Assembly (NCBI GenBank): GCA_030597865.1
Contig: JAUVQZ010000066.1
Location: forward strand, 1-12,431
Reading direction: 5' to 3'
Length of the DNA: 12,431 nt
DNA from: Pseudomonadota bacterium
GTDB lineage: Bacteria; Desulfobacterota; Desulfobulbia; Desulfobulbales; SURF-16
The notes beneath the pieces were generated by a model, which saw nothing but the letters and a program-made list of their open reading frames with translations, was not told the origin of the DNA and made no database searches. Below, in pieces: positions 1 to 6,033 of this stretch. Each line of letters starts with the position of its first letter. The stretch's first letter is position 1. Both the position numbers and the translations under genes were made by a program.

Positions 1-118
1 CGTCCACGGCAAAGGAAAAGGCCTTCCAGAAGAGATGGGCCTGCTCAACATCCTGGCCCCCGAGAATGGCCTCCATATCCCGGCTGTATGCTGCTATGTC
101 AAACGATTGTTGGCCCAT
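1..118 (-). CDS. 5' end of a gene running off the left edge; possibly RelA/SpoT-type (p)ppGpp synthetase/hydrolase
   Basis: An uninterrupted minus-strand frame of 39 codons begins at ATG 118 and leaves the window. It reads MGQQSFDIAAYSRDM, then a region ending WKAFSFAVD. An in-frame stop at 136-134 rules out a longer N-terminus. Codon choice (GCC alanines, CTC/CTG leucines) matches the accepted genes nearby. A helix of the form 'AxxFAxxAHxGQ' opens the HD hydrolase domain of RelA/SpoT proteins, and the last nine residues fit it, but the HxGQ part lies outside the window, so the family call is a guess. Any small or large HD-domain protein could look like this. A GGGGAG lies only 3 bases before the ATG, closer than usual for a ribosome binding site. 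A plausible promoter lies at 177..147. Confidence 0.5.
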   Translation of the reverse strand, partial: MGQQSFDIAAYSRDMEAILGGQDVEQAHLFWKAFSFAVD

Positions 119-391
119 GCACTCCCCATGTATTTAAGTGGAATCTATTATCTTACACAACTGTTTGCTTTTGACAACAGCTTGTTGCTGCCTGACGGTA
201 AGGAAGGGTTAAGGTGGAGAGAAAGTTATGTTTTTACAGAAAAAGAGAGCGGTGGCCTGCTGCCCTGATTATTTTGGCCAGATGAGGTAGTATAAGAGGA
301 AAGAGTTAGCCCTTGAGGGCTGGATCAATATCTTCAACCAGCCGCTACCATTACCGGATAAACGGTGAAGATTCACTAAACGAGGAAGCCC
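119..391. other. intergenic spacer between divergent genes
   Basis: This 273-base spacer lies between the leftmost minus-strand gene and rnr. Besides the minus-strand promoter candidate it holds an inverted repeat, CAACA-GCT-TGTTG, at 175-187, directly over the candidate -35 box. A 5-bp hairpin AGCCC-TTGA-GGGCT lies at 308-321, about 70 bases before rnr. The hairpin has no following T-run, so it is not a typical terminator. A plus-strand TTGACA at 171-176 has no good -10 box at 16-18 bases. A TATAAG at 291-296 has no convincing -35 box. The plus-strand promoter of rnr could not be fixed, and the open frame from 35 to 268 is not believed to be a gene. Confidence 0.5.
147..177 (-). promoter_or_regulatory. 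candidate sigma70-like promoter for the leftmost minus-strand gene
   Basis: Read on the minus strand, TTGTCA (177-172, five of six matches to the -35 consensus) is followed by two possible -10 boxes. TAAGAT lies at a 16-base spacing (155-150) and GATAAT at a 19-base spacing (152-147). Neither spacing is the optimal 17. The region is AT-rich, and the gene's ATG lies about 30 bases downstream, which is sensible. This rests on pattern match only. Confidence 0.35.
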
Positions 392-2593
392 ATGGCCCGT
401 CGCAGCAAGAGAGCGAAATTTAAAAAAAGAAAGGCGGAGAATCGCGACCAGTCCCATGCCGGCCGGCGCGAAAAGCAGCGTCGTGTTGATACGGAGCCGG
501 ACCGGATTGTGGCGGTCATCCATCACCGTGGCGGGGTGGCTGACTCCAAGGAGATCTTTCACGACCTTGATTGGCCCCGTTCCACCCGCCGGGACCTCTA
601 CCTTCTCCTGGATGCCCTGGTCAAGCAGCGGGTGCTTGTTGATGCCGGTGACAGGTCCTATGGTGTCAATCCCAGGGATTTTGCCGAAGGCACCCTGGTG
701 GTAAACCCCAAGGGTTTCGGTTTTGTCACCCTGACAACGGTTGACAGGGCCAAGGATGAGAAGGATGTCTTTGTCCCCGGCCGGTTCCTGGGTAGCGCCA
801 TCCATGGTGATACCGTCCTTCTCCAGCTGGTTGGTGGTAGCCGTGGCCGGCGTGAGGGCCGGGTGGTTGCCGTGGTGAAACGGGGACTCGATCGTCTGGT
901 GGGCATCATTGTTGATGGGCTGGTTACCCCTGATGATAGCCGCCTGAGGATCACCGTTAAGGTCGAACCCCAAGGGGGCTTGGCTGCCAAAAATGGCGAC
1001 GCTGTCATGGTCGCCCTTGAGGAGTTTGGGGCTGAAAGCCGTTCTGCCACCGGCCGGGTGGTTGAGGTCCTTGGCAACCCCGGATCCGCCAAGGTGCAGA
1101 TGGAGATGGTTATCCGTAATTTTGACCTTCCCCACGAGTTTTCCGATGAGGTGAAGGACCAGGTTGCCAAGATAAGCGCCAAGGTCGAGGTGGGGGAGAA
1201 TCGCGAGGACCTGCGTGACATCTTCCATGTCACCATTGATGGCGAGACGGCCCGGGATTTTGACGATGCCGTCTGTGTTGAGAGGCTAAAAAAGGGCTTT
1301 CGCCTCTACGTCTCCATTGCCGATGTCAGCCATTATGTGGTGCCGGATAGCCCCTTGGATAAAGAGGCCTACCAGCGCGGCACCAGTGTCTATTTTCCGG
1401 CCGGGGTCCTGCCCATGCTGCCGGAGCGGCTCTCCAACGGCCTGTGCAGCCTTAACCCTGATGAGGATCGCTACGCCTTTACCGCTATCCTCGACTTTGA
1501 CGATTCCGGCAAGAGGCTGAAGGGCCGTTTCTGCCGGGCCGTGATCAGGAGTCGATTTCGCCTCACCTATAACCGGGTCTGGGAGATTATCCAGGGTAAT
1601 CTTGGCGAGGCAGGGGATGATGTGCTCAAAGGGCCGGTGGATATCATGGCCGAGCTCGGCACCCTGCTTGGCAAGAGGAGGATGGGCCGGGGGGCCATTG
1701 GCTTTGAGCTGCCCGAGGTGGAGATTATGGTGGGGGATGACGATAGGGTTGAGGCCCTCCAGAAGAGGGAGCGCAATCAGGCCCATAAACTCATTGAGGA
1801 ATTTATGCTGGCCGCCAATGAGGCGGTGGCTGAGACACTGTCCGATGCCAAGGTGGGTATCCTGTACCGGATCCATGATGCCCCGGATCCCGCCAAGGTG
1901 GAGGAATTTGCCGATTTTGCCCACTCCTTCCTGGGCAAGCTTCCCAAGGCCGCCAGTACGCCGCAATGGTTTAATGCGGTGCTTGCCAAGGCCGTGGGCA
2001 CCCCCAAGGAGTATGTGGTTAATAATCTGCTGCTCAGGGTCATGAAGCAGGCCTGCTACAGCCCTGAGAATGCCGGCCATTTCGGCCTGGCCGCCGACTA
2101 TTATGGCCATTTTACCTCCCCCATCCGCCGCTACCCCGATCTTCAGGTTCACCGGGCCCTGGGTGGCTGGCTGACAGGGGCCAAGGTCTCTGCCAAGGCC
2201 AACAGGGACAGACTCCTTGATGCCGGTGATTTTCTGTCAAAGAGGGAGCGGGTTGCCGTGGATGCCGAGCGGCAGATGGTGGGTAGGCTCAAGGCCCAAT
2301 ACATGGCCAAGCACATAGGCGACAGCTTCCCGGGCATCATCTCCGGGGTCACGGATTGGGGACTCTTTATTGAGCTTGATGAGCTGATGGTCAGTGGCGC
2401 CATAGCCTTGGCCGATATGGCCGGTGATTATTACTTCCTGGAGGAGAAGATGCATCGCCTGGTGGGCAAGCGGACCGGTAAGCGCTACCAGCTTGGCGAT
2501 CTGCTCACCGTTCGGGTGGCCAGTGTCGATCTCCTGACCTATCGGGTCAATTTTGTCATTGAAGAGGATGTGCCCTTGAAGGATGAGGGATGA
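392..2593 (+). CDS. rnr: ribonuclease R (RNase II/RNB family 3'-5' exoribonuclease)
   Basis: This processive 3'-5' hydrolytic exoribonuclease degrades structured RNA, in mRNA decay, rRNA quality control and trans-translation. The 733 residues show the full family order. A very basic N-terminus (1-31) is followed by a winged-helix domain (about 37-93), then cold-shock/OB domains (about 100-240, starting GTLVVNPKGFGFV). The RNB catalytic domain covers about 270-600, and a C-terminal S1 domain about 641-725 (DWGLFIELDE). The magnesium-binding aspartates are visible in TIDGETARDFDD as D283, D289, D291 and D292, and the conserved HFTSPIRRYPDLQVHR is at 573-588. Unlike E. coli RNase R there is no long lysine-rich C-terminal tail, and the basic stretch sits at the N-terminus. 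GAGG lies 6 bases before the ATG. The stop codon falls inside a short tandem repeat (2581-2601). A trmJ-like gene follows after 79 bases and may be co-transcribed. Confidence 0.96.
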   Translation: MARRSKRAKFKKRKAENRDQSHAGRREKQRRVDTEPDRIVAVIHHRGGVADSKEIFHDLDWPRSTRRDLYLLLDALVKQRVLVDAGDRSYGVNPRDFAEGTLVVNPKGFGFVTLTTVDRAKDEKDVFVPGRFLGSAIHGDTVLLQLVGGSRGRREGRVVAVVKRGLDRLVGIIVDGLVTPDDSRLRITVKVEPQGGLAAKNGDAVMVALEEFGAESRSATGRVVEVLGNPGSAKVQMEMVIRNFDLPHEFSDEVKDQVAKISAKVEVGENREDLRDIFHVTIDGETARDFDDAVCVERLKKGFRLYVSIADVSHYVVPDSPLDKEAYQRGTSVYFPAGVLPMLPERLSNGLCSLNPDEDRYAFTAILDFDDSGKRLKGRFCRAVIRSRFRLTYNRVWEIIQGNLGEAGDDVLKGPVDIMAELGTLLGKRRMGRGAIGFELPEVEIMVGDDDRVEALQKRERNQAHKLIEEFMLAANEAVAETLSDAKVGILYRIHDAPDPAKVEEFADFAHSFLGKLPKAASTPQWFNAVLAKAVGTPKEYVVNNLLLRVMKQACYSPENAGHFGLAADYYGHFTSPIRRYPDLQVHRALGGWLTGAKVSAKANRDRLLDAGDFLSKRERVAVDAERQMVGRLKAQYMAKHIGDSFPGIISGVTDWGLFIELDELMVSGAIALADMAGDYYFLEEKMHRLVGKRTGKRYQLGDLLTVRVASVDLLTYRVNFVIEEDVPLKDEG

Positions 2594-2601
2594 AGGATGA
2601 A
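2581..2601 (+). repeat. three tandem copies of a 7-base unit, GGATGAR, across the rnr stop codon
   Basis: GGATGAG, GGATGAA and GGATGAA follow one another without gaps. The stop codon of rnr (TGA, 2591-2593) is inside the second copy. A 7-base unit shifts the frame, so gain or loss of a copy would change the last residues of RNase R. The repeat is short and purine-rich and could be coincidental. Confidence 0.6.
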
Positions 2602-2621
2602 GGTATCTCCTTTGTCAACTT

Positions 2622-2647
2622 CCGTAGGCGCGATCTCGCTCGCGACA
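2622..2647 (+). repeat. REP-like palindrome with GTAG head between rnr and the trmJ-like gene
   Basis: A GTAG tetranucleotide (2624-2627) is followed by a hairpin with a 5-bp stem, CGCGA (2629-2633) and TCGCG (2640-2644), and a 6-base loop TCTCGC. G2627 and C2646 could add an outer pair beyond one mismatch. A GTAG or GGAG head directly 5' of a GC-rich hairpin is the known layout of REP elements mobilised by RAYT (TnpA_REP) transposases. The CpG-rich word composition differs from the flanking genes. Only one copy was seen and no RAYT gene is in the window, so the class is inferred. It could instead be a weak transcription or mRNA-stability hairpin. Confidence 0.45.
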
Positions 2648-2672
2648 TTTGAATTTTGGGAAGGGTTAGGCT

Positions 2673-3452
2673 GTGGGCGTCCATAAGAAATTAGAGGCTG
2701 TGAAAGAACAGTTGGCCGGGGTGCGGGTGGTGTTGGTGCGCCCCAAGTATGGTGAGAATGTCGGGGGCGCGGCCCGGGTCGCCCATAATATGGGGATCAG
2801 CCGTCTGGTGGTGGTGGCCCATGGCATGCCGGAACAGGCGGCCATGGAGAAAATGGCCACCCACCATGCCAAGGATCTCATTACAAATCTCACCCTGGCC
2901 CCAACCCTGGCTGAGGCGGTGGCCGATTGTTCCTGGGTTGTTGGCACCACGGCCCGTCAGGGCAGGCGCCGGTTTTTTCTGGAAAATCCGGCCCAGATGG
3001 TGGAGCACCTCCTGCCTAAACTTGCCAAAAATCAGGTGGCCCTGGTCTTTGGCCCTGAGAATCAAGGCCTGAGTAATGCCGAGCTTGAGCTCTGCAATGC
3101 CACGGTGACCATTCCCACCGCTGATTTTTCCTCCCTCAATCTGGCCCAGGCCGTGGGCGTCCTGTGCTACGAGCTCTTCAGCACCATGATGGCCCGCAAG
3201 GAGAGTCCTGCTGCTGCACCGTCCCAGGCCTCGTCACGGGTGCTGACTGCCATGTATGATGATCTGGAGAAGAGCCTGCGGGCCATTGGCTATCTGCAGG
3301 AGTCGGACCTGGGCTACTGGCGTCATAATATCAGCCATTTTTTTAACCGCATCGGTCTGCGGGCCAGGGAGGTCAAGCTGGTCAAGGGCATTTGTCAGCA
3401 GGTGCAATGGCTGGCCGAGGGCAGGCCGGTAAAGGGGGGCGGGCGAAAATAA
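2673..3452 (+). CDS. trmJ: TrmJ-like tRNA (cytidine/uridine-2'-O-)methyltransferase, SPOUT superfamily
   Basis: The family transfers a methyl group from S-adenosylmethionine to the 2'-hydroxyl of tRNA nucleotide 32 in the anticodon loop. In 259 residues all three SPOUT motifs are visible. Motif 1 is RPKYGENVGGAARVAHNMG (23-41), motif 2 is FGPENQGLSNAELE (126-139), and motif 3 is IPTADFSSLNLAQAV (147-161). These are followed by a helical C-terminal extension of about 80 residues, which TrmJ has and the plain TrmL and TrmH enzymes lack. The start is GTG, supported by AAGGG 7 bases upstream. A GTG at 2700 has its GAGG too close and would remove part of the first strand region. Nucleotide and base specificity cannot be read from sequence. 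The gene lies downstream of rnr, and its stop codon is 19 bases from that of the convergent sensor kinase. Confidence 0.88.
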   Translation: MGVHKKLEAVKEQLAGVRVVLVRPKYGENVGGAARVAHNMGISRLVVVAHGMPEQAAMEKMATHHAKDLITNLTLAPTLAEAVADCSWVVGTTARQGRRRFFLENPAQMVEHLLPKLAKNQVALVFGPENQGLSNAELELCNATVTIPTADFSSLNLAQAVGVLCYELFSTMMARKESPAAAPSQASSRVLTAMYDDLEKSLRAIGYLQESDLGYWRHNISHFFNRIGLRAREVKLVKGICQQVQWLAEGRPVKGGGRK

Positions 3453-3471
3453 GAAGAGGAGAGTTGCAGAT

Positions 3472-5697
3472 TCAGCCTTGCAGCGCTTTTTTCACCGTTA
3501 GCCCAAGCTCCTCAAGGGTGTAGGGCTTCTTGATGAAACCGCCGGCCCCTAGACGGGCAGCCTTTTTCACCTCATCGCTCTCGGAAAAGCCGCTGGCGAT
3601 GATCGCCTTCTGGGCCGGATGATCTTTTATGATTTCTTCATAGGTCTGGCGGCCGTTAATGCCCGGATCCATCAGCATGTCCAGAATGATGAGGTCGGCA
3701 TCTCTGTCTGCCATGTGGCTGATGGCCTCCTCCCCGGAACCCACGGTTTCGACCTTGTAGCCCAGCAGGCTTAGGGTCTGGGCGGCAATATCACATTGAT
3801 GGGGTTCGTCATCCACCACCAGGATCTTTTCACCGTTTCCCTGCAGCTCCTCAGGCATAATAGTATGGGGAGTCTTGTTTTCCGGCGCGGAGGTGGCGGG
3901 AAAGAGCAGGGTGAAGGTTGTGCCCTGGCCATTGCTCGCCACGCTGACATGACCGCCGTGATCCTGCATGGCGTTCCAGACCACGGCCAGGCCAAGACCG
4001 GTGCCGCTGCGGCCCATCTTCTTTCTTGTGTAAAAGGGTTCAAAGATGTGTTTGAGGTCGGTGGCTGCAATGCCGGGGCCGTTGTCAGTGACGGTCATCT
4101 CCACATGGTCGCCTGGTTTCAAACCGTTTATGGCGTTTGACCCGGTGGTAAGCCGGTTTTGGGTGCCGATGATAATGGTGCCTGAATTGCCCAGGGCCTC
4201 GGCGGCATTCATGACCAGGTTCATCAGACATTTTCGGACATGAACCGGGGAGCAGAATATGTTGGCAAGTTTCGGGGCGAATCTGGTCTTGATCTCCACC
4301 TCGGGATAGAGGGCGAGGAGTTTCTGGCCCTCAGGAGAGGCAAGATAGTCGAGGATGATGGTGTTGATCTGGGCGACCTCGCGAACCTTGGCGGCGCTCC
4401 GGGCCACGGTGAGCAGGTCGGCAACCACGGCTGCGGCCCGCAGGCCTGATTCGCGAATGGCGGTGATCGGCTGGCGCAGGTCGCTCTCCTTGGGAAGCTT
4501 CATGAGCAGCAGTTCCGGATAACTCACCACGCCCGAGAGGATGTTGTTAAGGTCATGGGCCACGCCTCCTGCCATGAGGCCGATGGCCTCCATTTTTTCA
4601 GCCTTTTGTAGTTTGGCCTCGGTGATCTTTCTCTCGTCAATCTCGGTGATGAGTTTTTGGCTCCGTTCTTCCACCCTCTCTTCAAGCTCGCGATTATTGC
4701 GGGCCAGTGAGAGGTTGAGGTCAACAATCTTCTGAACCAGAGAGCCATAGCTGAAATAGAGGATGACAAAGGATACACCGGTCAGGAGGGAGATGAGTAA
4801 AAGGGCCGAGAGCAGCAGGGACCGGCCCTTGTTAACCTCGCTGGTGATATCCAGCGCCACAAAGAGGTTGCCCACCGCCTTGCCCTGGAAGTTGGTCAAC
4901 GGGTTTACATTGTCGATAATATACGTTTTATCCTCCACCTTGACGGTCTGCCGGCCTTTGAGCCAGTCAATATCCGCTGGCATTTTCTTGAAAAGGGCAC
5001 GTTCGGTTGACTCAATGGTGTGGGTGGAGCCGGCAATTCCTTTTTGGTATTGGGGCCGGATGGTTGCGTATTCGTTGTTGGAGATGGCCAGGCCGACCGG
5101 GGTTTTCAGGCCCTTGTTAAGGGTGTCAAGGAGCATCCTGCCTTCGATACCTATCTGTACGGCGCCTAGATACTCCCCCTCATAATAGACAGGTTGCACC
5201 ACCCGGTATTGCAGACCTATATAGCCGGTGGTGAAGCCTGAACGTTGACGGCGATCCTTATTGACCGCGACCACGTCCGGTCGCATCTCGCTGACATCCT
5301 GGCCGAAATTCTCCGGGTTGTGGACGCGGAGAAAGGCGGTGTTGTCCGGGAGAATCCAGCCCAGGGTAGAAAAATGGGGGTTTTCTTTTTTGAAAATATC
5401 GAAAAAAGGCGTGCTGAGACTCAGGAGACGCTGCCGGTCCCGGTCAGCAAAGGCCTTAATAAGCTGTTCTCTGCTGTCAGAGGATTTATAGTTTACGAAA
5501 CTTTTTATACGGAGGCTGTATTGTTTGCTGGCCTGGTCAATCAAGACATTGGCCACAATATTGGCGCTTTCAGACTTCTTTGCGATAATGTCCTGCAGAT
5601 GTTGGCGATTTTGTCCGGAGAGGAGGGTGAAGAAAATTGCAGAGATGGTCAGGATGACCAGGAGCACTGCGGTGATGGCCTTCGTTCTGGTGCTCAT
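3472..5697 (-). CDS. membrane-bound hybrid sensor histidine kinase (Cache sensor, HisKA, HATPase, C-terminal receiver)
   Basis: This 741-residue inner-membrane protein should sense an extracytoplasmic ligand and autophosphorylate. TM1 is at about 7-28, an extracytoplasmic double-Cache-like sensor at about 35-290 (FLRVHNPENFGQD at 122-134 is typical), and TM2 at about 293-316. A coiled coil covers about 325-368. The phosphoacceptor H381 lies in GGVAHDLNNI. The HATPase carries the N box (N493, N497), DNGPGI (538-543), FEPFYTRK (552-559) and GTGLGL (565-570). The receiver (about 622-740) has D629/D630, phosphoacceptor D673 and K724, so it looks active. There is no HPt domain, which suggests the receiver tunes the kinase or passes phosphate to a separate HPt. 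No stand-alone regulator is adjacent. The ATG sits just ahead of TM1, with only a weak, distant AAGGG. Its ligand is unknown. It is divergent from the DUF4388-HDOD gene. Confidence 0.93.
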   Translation of the reverse strand: MSTRTKAITAVLLVILTISAIFFTLLSGQNRQHLQDIIAKKSESANIVANVLIDQASKQYSLRIKSFVNYKSSDSREQLIKAFADRDRQRLLSLSTPFFDIFKKENPHFSTLGWILPDNTAFLRVHNPENFGQDVSEMRPDVVAVNKDRRQRSGFTTGYIGLQYRVVQPVYYEGEYLGAVQIGIEGRMLLDTLNKGLKTPVGLAISNNEYATIRPQYQKGIAGSTHTIESTERALFKKMPADIDWLKGRQTVKVEDKTYIIDNVNPLTNFQGKAVGNLFVALDITSEVNKGRSLLLSALLLISLLTGVSFVILYFSYGSLVQKIVDLNLSLARNNRELEERVEERSQKLITEIDERKITEAKLQKAEKMEAIGLMAGGVAHDLNNILSGVVSYPELLLMKLPKESDLRQPITAIRESGLRAAAVVADLLTVARSAAKVREVAQINTIILDYLASPEGQKLLALYPEVEIKTRFAPKLANIFCSPVHVRKCLMNLVMNAAEALGNSGTIIIGTQNRLTTGSNAINGLKPGDHVEMTVTDNGPGIAATDLKHIFEPFYTRKKMGRSGTGLGLAVVWNAMQDHGGHVSVASNGQGTTFTLLFPATSAPENKTPHTIMPEELQGNGEKILVVDDEPHQCDIAAQTLSLLGYKVETVGSGEEAISHMADRDADLIILDMLMDPGINGRQTYEEIIKDHPAQKAIIASGFSESDEVKKAARLGAGGFIKKPYTLEELGLTVKKALQG

Positions 5698-5798
5698 GGT
5701 TGACAGATGCCCTTGATATGGGGGGCGATGGGGGATTGGCGGACTGGTGAGAGGGTTGTCGGCATGGAGAAAGTAGACTCACGGAAAAAGTTTGATCC

Positions 5799-5827
5799 AG
5801 TATAAATTGACTGCATCGTGATTGCAA
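5799..5827 (-). promoter_or_regulatory. candidate sigma70-like promoter of the hybrid sensor kinase
   Basis: On the minus strand TTGCAA (5827-5822, four of six matches) is separated by exactly 17 bases from TATACT (5804-5799, five of six matches). Transcription would start near 5792, leaving a leader of about 95 bases before the kinase ATG. The spacing is ideal and the orientation correct. No operator could be recognised with it. Confidence 0.5.
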
Positions 5828-5937
5828 GGGGGAAACGGCTGTCCTTTGTTGCCAGGCAAGGTGTCCATGGCCGGGCCTCTTTTATGTGGAAAAAGCGGGA
5901 TGGGCCATGAAAAGAGTTGAGGAATACATAAATGTTG

Positions 5938-5975
5938 CCTAACTTAGGAAGTGATTTTAGCTTTTTATGTACAAT
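5938..5975 (+). promoter_or_regulatory. candidate promoter region of the HDOD gene: palindrome plus TACAAT box
   Basis: TACAAT (5970-5975) is a five-of-six match to a -10 box and lies 58 bases before the start codon of the HDOD gene. The sequence 16-18 bases upstream of it has no -35 match. A perfect 11-base palindrome, CCTAA-C-TTAGG (5938-5948), ends where the -35 box would be. That layout is seen at activator-dependent promoters, but no regulator can be named. Confidence 0.3.
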
Positions 5976-5986
5976 TCTGGTTGGCG

Positions 5987-6000
5987 CGGCACCAGTGCCG
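5987..6000 (+). promoter_or_regulatory. 14-base palindrome CGGCAC-CA-GTGCCG, possible operator
   Basis: Two perfect 6-base arms flank a 2-base centre, 34 bases before the HDOD start codon and just downstream of the TACAAT box. The 2-base centre is too tight for a stable RNA hairpin, so a dimeric DNA-binding protein site is the more natural reading. A downstream position would suit a repressor. No family assignment is possible from one site. Confidence 0.35.
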
Positions 6001-6033
6001 AAGCACATATATTAAACCCATATTGGAATAACC

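Larger units (their letters stand above)
5698..6033. other. 336-base divergent regulatory spacer between the sensor kinase and HDOD genes
   Basis: No convincing gene is present. The kinase-side half carries a sigma70-like promoter on the minus strand (5827..5799). The HDOD-side half carries a TACAAT box and two short palindromes on the plus strand. The space between, about 5830-5935, shows nothing I can name. A 13-codon plus-strand frame (5764-5805) with AGAGGG 8 bases upstream is present but cannot be supported as a peptide. Confidence 0.6.

Noticed and set aside
35..268. Plus-strand open frame of 77 codons at the left edge
   Set aside because: Its first third is antisense to the better-supported minus-strand gene ending at 118. 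The rest runs through AT-rich spacer with promoter-like sequence, and no ribosome binding site or family motif is seen.
269..1228. Long minus-strand open frame antisense to rnr, 319 codons
   Set aside because: It lies opposite RNase R, whose domains are unmistakable. The frame stays open because GCC/CTG-rich coding sequence leaves few stops on the opposite strand. The translation is low-complexity in H, G and P and shows no domain.
3453..3471. Bidirectional terminator between the converging trmJ-like gene and the sensor kinase
   Set aside because: The 19-base gap is purine-rich and has no inverted repeat or T-run.
5764..5805. 13-residue plus-strand frame with AGAGGG 8 bases upstream, possible leader peptide
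   Set aside because: It ends more than 200 bases before the HDOD gene, has no run of regulatory codons and no attenuator hairpin after it, and overlaps the minus-strand promoter.
5979..6000. Possible sigma54 promoter in TTGGCGCGGCACCAGTGC
   Set aside because: The GG and GC dinucleotides are 12 bases apart and not 10, and no other GG-N10-GC register works.
5694..6008. Minus-strand open frame of 104 codons in the kinase/HDOD spacer
   Set aside because: It overlaps the kinase start and the promoter candidates, has no recognisable motif, and its codon use does not resemble that of the neighbours.
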